Assembly (NCBI GenBank): GCA_033720695.1 | Contig: JAWWCA010000001.1 | Span: forward strand, 6,221 to 70,220 | DNA from: DATGQT01 sp033720695 | GTDB taxonomy: Bacteria; Bacteroidota; Rhodothermia; Rhodothermales; Rubricoccaceae | Direction: 5' to 3' | DNA length: 64,000 nucleotides | In this document: positions 57,875 through 64,000 of the stretch, piece by piece | Layout of the letters: every line of letters starts with the position of its first letter | Position numbering within the stretch: position 1 is the first letter of the stretch | Program-made: the position numbers and the translations under genes | The notes under the pieces: generated by a model | Seen by the model: the letters and a program-made list of their open reading frames with translations, nothing else | Databases searched by the model: none | Told to the model about the DNA's origin: nothing

Positions 57875-57907
57875 CGGATGATCCGACGCACGAGCTCGGA
57901 TCATCCG
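57875..57907. terminator. Inverted repeat between convergent genes
   Basis: CGGATGATCCG (57875-57885) and CGGATCATCCG (57897-57907) are exact 11-base complements around an 11-base loop. The position between two convergent stops (57862 and 57979) fits a shared terminator, though there is no T run. Confidence 0.55.
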
Positions 57908-57978
57908 GCGCACACGCGCGGGCGTGTCCCGTCCCGGCTCCACCGCCCACGAGCCCCGATGCGGCCACGGAGCGCGCC

Positions 57979-58323
57979 TTACCGCTCCCACAGGCCGTGG
58001 TGGATGTCGCCTTCGATGTAGATCGCGAACCGCCCCCGCTCCGCGATCTCCATCGGCGGATGCGCCAGCAGCGCCCCGCGCGCCTCCGCCGCCTCCACCG
58101 CGGCCTCGAGGTCGTCCACCAGCAGGTACGGCCGCACCACCGGCGCCTCCGCCGCGTGCATCGGGGCGCGAACCCCGATCGTCCCGCCGTCGGACAGCGA
58201 CGCCGTCCGCGCGCCTCCCAACGCCGCCTCCGGCTCGCCGAAGACGACGCCGTGGATCTGAGCGTAGGTCGCGCACACGTCGTCAACGTCCGGCGTCACG
58301 ATTTCGAGGTAGGTCACGTGCAT
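57979..58323 (-). CDS. VOC protein
   Basis: The 114-residue product HVTYLEIVTPDVDDVCATYAQIHGVVF ... GTIGVRAPMHAAEAPVVRPYLLVDDLEAAVEAAEARGALLAHPPMEI is a VOC module ending FAIYIEGDIHHGLW. It is the third gene of a minus-strand run starting at 59144. Confidence 0.82.
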   Translation of the reverse strand: MHVTYLEIVTPDVDDVCATYAQIHGVVFGEPEAALGGARTASLSDGGTIGVRAPMHAAEAPVVRPYLLVDDLEAAVEAAEARGALLAHPPMEIAERGRFAIYIEGDIHHGLWER

Positions 58324-58361
58324 GGCATCGAAGGATTCGGGTGGTGGGATGGGCTCTCTCC

Positions 58362-58700
58362 TCAACGCCGACGGGCCGCGCGCGCCGTCGCCAGCGCCTC
58401 CGTCGCCCACGTCCTGAGCGTGGCGTCGTCACTCAGCACCGCCCCCGGGACGGAGGCGTACGGCATCCGCCCGTGCGCGCGACCCCCCGCAGCTTCGTCA
58501 CGGGGGCGCGTCGACGGGTCCACGCGCAGGTGGACCTCCCCTGCAGAATCGACGAGGCCGAACATGACGCCATCGTGGAAGAGGCCGAACCCCCCGAACA
58601 TGCCCTCGACCGTCACCTCGCCCAGCGACGCCAGACGCGACGCGGTCGCATCGGCCGCCTCCCGCGCTACCCCCGTGCGCGCTTCGCCCTTCGTCCCCAT
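58362..58700 (-). CDS. TfoX N-terminal-domain protein
   Basis: The 112-residue product SRLASLGEVTVEGMFGGFGLFHDGVMFGLVDSAGEVHLRVDPSTRP ... GRMPYASVPGAVLSDDATLRTWATEALATAR has the TfoX-N pattern (MFGGFGLFxDGxMFGLV, MPYxxVP). Stand-alone copies of this domain are common and not linked to competence. It lies between two VOC genes. Confidence 0.85.
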   Translation of the reverse strand: MGTKGEARTGVAREAADATASRLASLGEVTVEGMFGGFGLFHDGVMFGLVDSAGEVHLRVDPSTRPRDEAAGGRAHGRMPYASVPGAVLSDDATLRTWATEALATARAARRR

Positions 58701-58703
58701 CGC

Positions 58704-59144
58704 TCAGCCCTCGCGCGGACCGTCGAAGCTCACCATCCAGCGAACCCCGAACCGATCCGTGCCCTGCCCGAAGTACGCCCCCCAAAACGTGTCGGCGAGC
58801 GGGTACTGCACCGTCCCGCCCTCCAGCAGCGCCGCGAACACCCGTTCCGCTTCCTCCCGCGACGCCACGCCCACCGACAGCGCGACGTGCGACCCCACCT
58901 CCGGTGCGGACCCGAACGCCGCCGACACGTCCGAGCCCATCAGCTGGTGGTCGCCCACCTGAAGCGTCATGTGCATGATGAGGTCGGCCTCATCGGCCGG
59001 CACGGACGCGCCCTCGGGCATCTCGGTCGACGGCAGCTCCGCGTAGGTCGAACGGTCGACCACCGTCCCACCGAGGGCCTCGGCGTAGAGGTCGAAGGCA
59101 GCCGCACACTCGCCCGCGAAGAAGAGATAGGTGGACAGCGTCAT
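58704..59144 (-). CDS. PhnB-like VOC protein
   Basis: The 146-residue product TLSTYLFFAGECAAAFDLYAEALGGTVVDRSTYAELP ... DLIMHMTLQVGDHQLMGSDVSAAFG ... SREEAERVFAALLEGGTVQYPLADTFWGAYFGQGTDRFGVRWMVSF matches the PhnB/DUF899-like VOC branch nearly end to end. The TfoX gene follows three bases after its stop. Confidence 0.88.
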   Translation of the reverse strand: MTLSTYLFFAGECAAAFDLYAEALGGTVVDRSTYAELPSTEMPEGASVPADEADLIMHMTLQVGDHQLMGSDVSAAFGSAPEVGSHVALSVGVASREEAERVFAALLEGGTVQYPLADTFWGAYFGQGTDRFGVRWMVSFDGPREG

Positions 59145-59319
59145 GAGGATCGGCCGCGGCCGCGCAAGTGGACGGATCCAAGGTACGGATTCCTGGCGAC
59201 TTGACGACCGACCGCCCCCGGCGATCGACCGCCTACTCCCCGCTCGTGACCTGCGCCAGCACCGGGTCCTCACGCACCCCCGGGCGTCTCCGACGCGCGC
59301 GCGCCGCGGCGATCCCTGC

Positions 59320-59331
59320 GCCGTATACTCC
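59320..59331 (+). promoter_or_regulatory. Promoter-like 12-mer GCCGTATACTCC
   Basis: The TATACT core lies 29 bases before the VOC ATG at 59353, exactly the spacing seen at 12185/12218. Confidence 0.5.
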
Positions 59332-59352
59332 CGGGTTCCACTCCCCCGTGCC

Positions 59353-59784
59353 ATGCCAACGGGTGCACCCGCCACGCCGACCGTCGTCCCGGCCCTCCGC
59401 TACGCCGACGCCTCGGCCGCGATCGACTGGCTCGGGCGCGCCTTCGGCTTCGAGCCCCACCTCGTCGTGCCGGGCGACGGCGACGCCATCCTCCACGCCC
59501 AGCTCACCCTCGGCAACGGCATGATCATGCTCGGCTCCGCACGAGACGACGCCTTCGGACAGGCCCAGAAGACGCCGGCCGAGACGGACGGCATCGTGAC
59601 CCAGAGCGCCTACCTCATCGTCGACGACGCCGACCGCCTCTACCACCGCGCCCGCGCCTGCGGCGCCGCCATCGTGCAGGACATCGCCGACCAATCCTAC
59701 GGCGGCCGCGCCTTCACCTGCCGCGACCCCGAGGGGCACCTCTGGACCCTCGGCACCTACGACCCCTGGAACGAGCCGGCGTAG
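59353..59784 (+). CDS. VOC protein
   Basis: The 143-residue product ATPTVVPALRYADASAAIDWLGRAFGFEPHLVVPGDGDAILHAQLTLGNGMIMLG ... YLIVDDADRLYHRARACGAAIVQDIADQSYGGRAFTCRDPEGHLWTLGTYDPW is a PhnB-type VOC, paralogous to 46912. It is followed four bases later by the HEAT-repeat gene. Confidence 0.88.
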   Translation: MPTGAPATPTVVPALRYADASAAIDWLGRAFGFEPHLVVPGDGDAILHAQLTLGNGMIMLGSARDDAFGQAQKTPAETDGIVTQSAYLIVDDADRLYHRARACGAAIVQDIADQSYGGRAFTCRDPEGHLWTLGTYDPWNEPA

Positions 59785-59788
59785 CGCG

Positions 59789-60751
59789 ATGGCACGCCGC
59801 GACCGCACGGCCGACGCCCTCCGCCAGATCGCAGCCTGGCGACGAGGGGAGGAGAGCCCCTCCGACGACGACGTCCGCGCCGCCCTGGACCACACCTCGG
59901 GGGCCGTCGCCGCCGCCGCGGCGGAGTACGTCGCCACCCAGGATCCGCGCGTCTGGCAACCCCGGCTCGAGGACGCGCTCGGCCGCCTCATCGACAGTGG
60001 CGCTGAACGCGATGCCAACTGCCGCGCCAAAACCGCCATCCTGCACGCGCTCACCGAGTGGGAGGCGCCCTGCACCGCGCTCTATCAGCGCGCCGTGCGA
60101 TACAAGCAGGAAGAACCCGTCTACGGCGGCGCGACCGACACCGCGGGAACGGTGCGCGCGCTCGCGCTCGTCGGGCTCGTGCGCACCCTCGACCCCTCCG
60201 CATGGGCCGCCGCGGCGGATCTCCTGGCCGATCCAGAGACCGAAGCACGCGGCGGGGCCATCGCCGCGGCCGCCGAACTGGGCGGACCGGCGGGCGCCGC
60301 GCTTTTACGCTACCACGTTCGCCGCGGAGAAGACGACCTCGATGCGCTCCAGGAGGCCCTTCGCCTGCTCTTCGAGCTCGATCCAACCGCCCTCGCGCTG
60401 GGCGACGAGATGGCGCGGCATCCACACCCCCAGGTGGCCACGACGGCCATCATCGCGCTCGGCGAATCCAACGTGCCCGGCGCCCTGCCCATCCTGGAGA
60501 ACCTCTGCGCCGACCACCGCCCCCCGGCCGCCGCCGTGTACCTCGCGCTCCTGCTTCACCGATCCGACGACGCCCTTGCCATCCTATGCGACCGCGTGCG
60601 GACCGGAACGCCCGAACACGCCCGGTGCGCCGTCGAGGCCGCCGCCCCCCACCTCACCCTGCCGTCCATCGCATCCGCCATCGAGGCGGCCGTGACGGAC
60701 CGAGACGACGCAAGGCTCCACGCCGCGTTTGACCGGCTCCGCCCCCGATGA
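59789..60751 (+). CDS. HEAT-repeat protein
   Basis: The 320-residue helical protein has repeated HEAT-like hairpins, for example AALDHTSGAVAAAAAEYVATQDPRVWQPRLEDALGRLI, AAADLLADPETEARGGAIAAAAELGGPAGAALL and ARHPHPQVATTAIIALGESNVPGALPILENLC. Such repeats act as scaffolds, and bacterial members include AlkD-like glycosylases, but no AlkD catalytic motif is seen. It is probably co-transcribed with the VOC gene. Confidence 0.75.
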   Translation: MARRDRTADALRQIAAWRRGEESPSDDDVRAALDHTSGAVAAAAAEYVATQDPRVWQPRLEDALGRLIDSGAERDANCRAKTAILHALTEWEAPCTALYQRAVRYKQEEPVYGGATDTAGTVRALALVGLVRTLDPSAWAAAADLLADPETEARGGAIAAAAELGGPAGAALLRYHVRRGEDDLDALQEALRLLFELDPTALALGDEMARHPHPQVATTAIIALGESNVPGALPILENLCADHRPPAAAVYLALLLHRSDDALAILCDRVRTGTPEHARCAVEAAAPHLTLPSIASAIEAAVTDRDDARLHAAFDRLRPR

Positions 60752-60799
60752 CCCCGGACCACCCGACGCCGCCGGCGCACCACCTCGCGCCCCGGGACC

Positions 60800-60952
60800 G
60801 TCGAGGGCCACACCGCCTACCACGCCAGCTTCTCCCTCGCCGAGTACGCGCAGCGCTTCGCCGACGTCGGGATGCGTGTCGTCCGGTACGCGGCCGACGA
60901 CGAGGCCTGCGACGGCCACTCCGTCCTCCTCGCCGTTCGCACCCCGGCGTAA
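60800..60952 (+). pseudogene. 3' remnant of a probable SAM-dependent methyltransferase
   Basis: The frame VEGHTAYHASFSLAEYAQRFADVGMRVVRYAADDEACDGHSVLLAVRTPA then TAA looks like the last 50 residues of a class I methyltransferase (YHxSFSxxEY...GMRVVRY...GHSVLLAVR). Upstream in the same frame there is only Arg/Thr-rich sequence and a TGA at 60749, with no start codon. The N-terminal catalytic part is therefore missing. The HEAT gene ends just before it. Confidence 0.55.
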
Positions 60953-61070
60953 CGACGCGCCTCACGACGTGTCCGATCGGTAGGGGAGGGGGGGCACATC
61001 CGACCACGGGCCAGTCGATTCCGACCGCCATCAATAACCGTCCGACCGACCGGCCGATCGGTCGTGCCCG

Positions 61071-61613
61071 CTAGCGCAAGTAGATGCACACGAACGCGTA
61101 GTTGCGATAAAACGTCGGGTCGAGCGACGCCCACACGTGGCCGTTCTCCCGGTGCACGCCCACCGAGCCGATCCACTGCTCGACCTCGGCGTCGCACAGC
61201 TCCACCTCAGCGTCAAACACGGTGAACTCCTCGGCGAGCCTCGCCACCTCAAACCCAGTCGCGTACCGGAGCACATCGGCGTCCGGGATCACCCCCAGGA
61301 GGTAATCGCCCTCTCCCGAGCGCACGCAGGCCGACACGTCCAGCGCGTCGCCGAACACCAGCATCTCTAACATCCGCTCGTCGCGGACGTCCGGCCAGGG
61401 AACGGGATTCGGATGGCACGTCTCGTCGAGCACCACCCACTCGGTCCCGTTTTGGCTTACCCTTCGCAGATAGCCCAGCGACGCCAACCGCGCCGCATGG
61501 TACCGCTCCCGAGCCGTCAACGACGCCGCGCGGAGCCGCCCGCCAGCGTCGAGAAGCCGCCGCTGCAGCTTGCAGAGCACGAGGAGGTTGAGCGCCGTCG
61601 GTCGCACGAGCAA
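61071..61613 (-). CDS. Hypothetical protein, about 180 aa
   Basis: The product LVRPTALNLLVLCKLQRRLLDAGGRLRAASLTARERYHAARLASLGYLRRVSQNGTEWVVLDETCHPNPVPWPDVRDERMLEMLVFGDALDVSACVRSGEGDYLLGVIPDADVL opens with a possible winged helix (LTARERYHAARLASLGYLRRV) and a mixed alpha/beta remainder. Start TTG 61613 or GTG 61607. It is divergent from ssb and shares an upstream motif with it. Family not recognised. Confidence 0.55.
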   Translation of the reverse strand: MLVRPTALNLLVLCKLQRRLLDAGGRLRAASLTARERYHAARLASLGYLRRVSQNGTEWVVLDETCHPNPVPWPDVRDERMLEMLVFGDALDVSACVRSGEGDYLLGVIPDADVLRYATGFEVARLAEEFTVFDAEVELCDAEVEQWIGSVGVHRENGHVWASLDPTFYRNYAFVCIYLR

Positions 61614-61655
61614 CGCCGCCGGCGATCCCGGCGCGGGTGGATGAGGACGTTCGAA

Positions 61656-61856
61656 CCGTTATTGCAATGGCGCCGCTGCGCCGCGGGGCGCACGCCGCAA
61701 CCAGAGCCAATCTAGAACGGAGACCCCAAACCGCTCCGCCTCACGTCCGATAATCTTACCTTATCGCACGCGAGGACGGCTGGCCGTCGGGTGGAGCGGA
61801 GCGTCCGCCAGGCTCACCGCCCACACCTCCAAAGGATCCGCAACGTGCAATAACGG
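61656..61856. promoter_or_regulatory. TGCAATAACGG motif before both divergent genes (61613 and ssb)
   Basis: TGCAATAACGG occurs on the minus strand at 61656-61666 (43 bases before the 61613 start) and on the plus strand at 61846-61856 (70 bases before ssb), oriented alike with respect to each gene. An 11-base AT-rich match in GC-rich DNA is unlikely by chance. The 312-base region also holds GTTCGAAC at 61649, a GATAA-N7-TTATC repeat near 61748-61764, and no supported gene. Confidence 0.5.
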
Positions 61857-61885
61857 ACTCCCTGCCGCGACCCAACCCCCCTCCA

Positions 61886-61893
61886 TATCTTCC
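61886..61893 (+). promoter_or_regulatory. -7-like box (TATCTTCC) of ssb
   Basis: TATCTTCC lies 40 bases before the ssb ATG and fits the TAnnTTCC variant also seen at 17554. Confidence 0.4.
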
Positions 61894-61925
61894 CACCCCT
61901 CCCTCACCACGCACCCCGCACCCCC

Positions 61926-62447
61926 ATGGCCTCCCGAGGCATCAACAAGGTCATCCTCGTCGGCAACCTCGGCGCCGACCCCGAGCTGCGCTACACCGGC
62001 AGCGGCACGGCCGTGTGCAACTTCAACGTCGCCACGAACGAGTCCTACAAGGACCGCGACGGCAACCCCGTCGAGAAGACGGAGTGGCACCGCGTGGTCG
62101 CGTGGGACCGCCTCGCCGAGATCTGCGCCGAGTACCTCAAGAAGGGCCGCCAGGTCTACATCGAGGGCTCGCTCCAGACGCGGCAGTGGGAGGACCAGGA
62201 CGGCAACACCCGCTACACCACCGAGGTCAAGGCGCGCGAGATGCAGATGCTCGGCTCCCGCGACGGCGACGGCGGCGGCGGCGGGTACGACGTCGACCAG
62301 TCCCGCCCGCAGCAGCGGCGGCCGCAACGCCCGCAGCAACACGCCGCACCGAGACAACAACAGGCGTCACAGCCCAGCCGCGACGAACCCGATGGCTACG
62401 ACGGCGGCGACCTCCAGTTCGGACCCAGCGATGACCTGCCGTTCTAG
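61926..62447 (+). CDS. ssb: Single-stranded DNA-binding protein
   Basis: The 173-residue protein starts [92 protein letters not shown], a complete SSB OB fold (about 1-108). A Gly/Gln-rich linker and the acidic protein-binding tip DDLPF follow. It is functional by all visible criteria. A CTAGCTGCTA repeat follows its stop by four bases and then the recombinase gene. Confidence 0.96.
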   Translation: MASRGINKVILVGNLGADPELRYTGSGTAVCNFNVATNESYKDRDGNPVEKTEWHRVVAWDRLAEICAEYLKKGRQVYIEGSLQTRQWEDQDGNTRYTTEVKAREMQMLGSRDGDGGGGGYDVDQSRPQQRRPQRPQQHAAPRQQQASQPSRDEPDGYDGGDLQFGPSDDLPF

Positions 62448-62451
62448 TCAG

Positions 62452-62461
62452 CTAGCTGCTA
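62452..62461 (+). repeat. Fourth CTAGCTGCTA copy, between ssb and the recombinase
   Basis: The decamer is identical to the three copies upstream of parA, with the preceding AG shared as in the 39725 copy. GCTAGC follows again (62465-62470). It is 22 kb from the others on this map. Confidence 0.75.
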
Positions 62462-62482
62462 GCCGCTAGCCCAGGCCCCACC

Positions 62483-63523
62483 ATGAACCCCGCGCGACCC
62501 GTCCCCCCTGGCGCCCTCACCGCCCCGCTCGCGCAGGACGCCGAAGCGGCCCGCGCCTTCGCCGACGCGGCCCGCGCACCCAACACCCTCCGGGCCTACC
62601 GCGCCGACTGGGCCGACTTCCTCGCGTGGTGCGCCGACCGCCGCGTGCAGCCGCTCCCCGCCACCACCGAAACCGTCGCCCTCTACATCGCCGCGCGCGC
62701 GAGGCCCGACGCCGAGTCCCCCCCGCTCGCGGTCTCGACCCTCGCCCGGCGCCTCGCGGCCATCAGCCAGGCCCACAAGATCGCCGGCTACGAGTCGCCC
62801 GCCAGCCGCCAGCGCGAACCCCTCCACTCGGTCTGGCGCGGCGTCGTCCGCGAACGAGGCGAGGCCCCGCGAAAGGTCGCCCCCACCCTCACCCCCGAGA
62901 TCACGGCCATGGTCGAGGCCATCCCCACCACCCCGCCCGGCGACCGGCCCGCCGACCGCGCCCTCGCCCGCCGCGGCAAACGCGACCGCGCCATCCTCCT
63001 CCTCGGGTTCGCCGCCGCCCTCCGGCGCAGCGAGCTCGCCGCCATCCAGGTCCAGGACGCCGCGGCCACGCCCGACGGACTCCGCCTCTGGATCCCACGG
63101 AGCAAGACCGATCAGCGGGGCGCAGGCGCCGTCCTCGGCGTCGCCTTCGGCCGCCACCCCGCCACCTGCCCCGTCCGCGCCTTCCAGTCCTGGATCCGAG
63201 CGGCCGAGGACGCGCGAGGACGCGCCCTCGACGGGCCGGCCTTCCGAGCCGTCGACCGCTGGGGGAACGTCGCCGCCAAGCCCCTCGCCAGCCACTCCAT
63301 CGCCCGCATCGTCAAGGCCCGCGCCGCGGCCGCCGGCCTCGACCCGTCCCTGTACTCCGGGCACAGCCTCCGCGCCGGCTTCGCCACCCAGGCCGCGCGG
63401 AACGGGACCCCCGACCGCACCATCATGCGGCATACCCGCCACCAGAGCCTCCAGACCCTCAACGAATACGTCCGTGAAGGACGCCTCTTCGACGGCAATC
63501 CCAGCGCCCACTTGGGACTCTGA
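62483..63523 (+). CDS. Tyrosine recombinase/integrase
   Basis: The 346-residue protein has a SAM-like N-terminal core-binding domain (APNTLRAYRADWADFLAWC, about 33-50) and a catalytic domain with R181 (ALRRSELAAI), K208 (RSKTDQ), H294 and R297 (GHSLRAGF), H320 (TRHQS) and Y329 (NEYV). All catalytic residues are present, so it should be active. Next to ssb and an AT-rich palindrome it could resolve plasmid multimers or integrate the element. Confidence 0.92.
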   Translation: MNPARPVPPGALTAPLAQDAEAARAFADAARAPNTLRAYRADWADFLAWCADRRVQPLPATTETVALYIAARARPDAESPPLAVSTLARRLAAISQAHKIAGYESPASRQREPLHSVWRGVVRERGEAPRKVAPTLTPEITAMVEAIPTTPPGDRPADRALARRGKRDRAILLLGFAAALRRSELAAIQVQDAAATPDGLRLWIPRSKTDQRGAGAVLGVAFGRHPATCPVRAFQSWIRAAEDARGRALDGPAFRAVDRWGNVAAKPLASHSIARIVKARAAAAGLDPSLYSGHSLRAGFATQAARNGTPDRTIMRHTRHQSLQTLNEYVREGRLFDGNPSAHLGL

Positions 63524-63544
63524 CACCCACGCGAAGCCGGCCAC

Positions 63545-63561
63545 TTAAAGTTTTTCTTTAA
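63545..63561. repeat. AT-rich inverted repeat after the recombinase
   Basis: TTAAAG-TTTTT-CTTTAA is a perfect 6-base inverted repeat with a T5 centre, an AT island in otherwise GC-rich DNA, 21 bases after the recombinase stop. It may be a recombination core site or a terminator. Confidence 0.5.
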
Positions 63562-63653
63562 TCCCCCTTGCGCCGTTCCCCCGCCGCGCCGTACCCTGCG
63601 GCCCCTTGGGGAAGGGACCCTCCCGAGACGCAGCCCGGCCCTCGCCGGCTGCA

Positions 63654-63695
63654 CCGCCCGGGAGAGCGCGAGACAGCATGCGCTCCCCCGGGCGG
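63654..63695. terminator. Long GC hairpin between convergent genes
   Basis: Positions 63654-63669 and 63680-63695 form a 16-base-pair stem with one mismatch and a 10-base loop, between the recombinase (plus) and the SAP-like gene (minus). A smaller hairpin is at about 63631-63651. Confidence 0.6.
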
Positions 63696-63707
63696 CTCGG
63701 CCCCGGC

Positions 63708-63995
63708 TCACCCCGTCCCGGTCGCCTCCGCAGCGGCCACGGCCTCGGCGAGCTCCGCCTTGCTCATCCGCGACCGGCGGGCGATGCCGAGCGCCTGCGC
63801 CCGCGCGTACAGCGCAGCCCGCGACGGCTCGGCAGGAGCCCGACGCTCGGGCGCGCGCGCAAGCGTCGCCAGGATCGCCCGCTTCAGCTCTCCAGGGGCC
63901 ATCCGGGCCCGGCCCTCCACGCCCAGCTCGCGCGCGCGCTCGTACAGCTCCCCGGGCGTCAGCCCACGCGGGCCGCGCGAATGCCCCTGCTCCAC
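63708..63995 (-). CDS. SAP/Rho-N-like double-motif protein, possibly cut by the window end
   Basis: The frame reads GLTPGELYERARELGVEGRARMAPGELKRAILATLA and SRAALYARAQALGIARRSRMSKAELAEAVAAAE, two SAP or Rho-N helix-extended-helix motifs (LYxxAxxLGIxxRSRMxKxELxxAI) that bind nucleic acid. The GTG at 63995 is the first candidate start, but the frame stays open to the end of the window, so more N-terminal sequence may exist. Confidence 0.65.
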   Translation of the reverse strand: MEQGHSRGPRGLTPGELYERARELGVEGRARMAPGELKRAILATLARAPERRAPAEPSRAALYARAQALGIARRSRMSKAELAEAVAAAEATGTG

Positions 63996-64000
63996 CAGCG

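Noticed and set aside
1..64000. tRNA, rRNA or riboswitch genes
   Set aside because: I saw no cloverleaf with a conserved TTCGANTC arm, no rRNA blocks and no riboswitch core; a covariance-model scan would be decisive.

Overview
This 64 kb window is a very GC-rich (roughly 70-75% by eye), gene-dense stretch carrying a plasmid-type replicon together with an unusually dense set of DNA-repair genes. Several signs point to a high-GC member of the Bacteroidota/Rhodothermota (a Rhodothermales/Rubricoccaceae-like bacterium; this placement is inference). Short leaders carry -7-like boxes of the form TAnnTT(T/G/C)(G/C), for example TAGGTTTG at 840 and TACCTTGC at 7168 and 39801. I see no convincing Shine-Dalgarno sequences; start codons instead follow C-rich leaders. 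The gene families (DUF2461, DUF72, YciF-type, ligase-associated repair cluster, secreted DinB) fit such a host. The replicon parts (Rep_3 initiator, iterons, ParA with a ribbon-helix-helix partner, primase-polymerase, SSB, tyrosine recombinase) say the molecule, or an element integrated in it, is a plasmid or chromid.

Layout. 1-5.5 kb: a tandem pair of VOC proteins, a DUF4262 protein, small proteins, an FeS-type (6-4) photolyase-like protein, and secreted and membrane proteins. 5.5-11.6 kb: a minus-strand ruvC operon with two related unknown genes, VOC and DUF72 genes, a phage-type Beta-family protein with a Cys-rich tail, DUF1761, and a frameshifted yceH. 11.9-20.7 kb: small enzymes, UdgX-type uracil-DNA glycosylase, a YciF-like protein, the radical-SAM/DUF4130 DNA-repair pair, and zinc-ribbon proteins. 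20.7-24.7 kb: the ligD-ku-TPR end-joining operon (minus strand). 24.9-31 kb: dinB (Pol IV), divergent polX, a LexA-like protein that has lost its protease dyad, and a large HerA-like ATPase. 32.9-38.2 kb: a second, intact LexA heading a lexA-imuB-DUF6504-dnaE2 mutagenesis operon behind two palindromic operator copies. 38.2-43.2 kb: the replication/partition module (primase-polymerase/ATPase, parA, RHH protein, iteron origin, rep). 43.3-48.8 kb: VOC genes, EgtD, a PolX-like HhH protein, GNAT, and an HhH-GPD glycosylase. 48.9-55.2 kb: the ligase-associated repair operon (MBL exonuclease, ATP-dependent ligase, a helical protein, DEXH helicase, PdeM). 55.3-61.6 kb: small VOC, DUF3224, TfoX-like, DinB and HEAT genes. 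61.9-64 kb: ssb, tyrosine recombinase, and a SAP-like protein at the edge.

Together these genes supply end joining, lesion bypass, photoreversal, base excision and single-strand handling beside a self-contained replicon. The parts that most deserve attention are the two contrasting LexA proteins, the tandem operator before the dnaE2 cassette, the lone iteron copy that forms the start of pdeM, the dispersed CTAGCTGCTA repeats near parA and ssb/integrase, and a Cys-rich mini-module shared by three genes.
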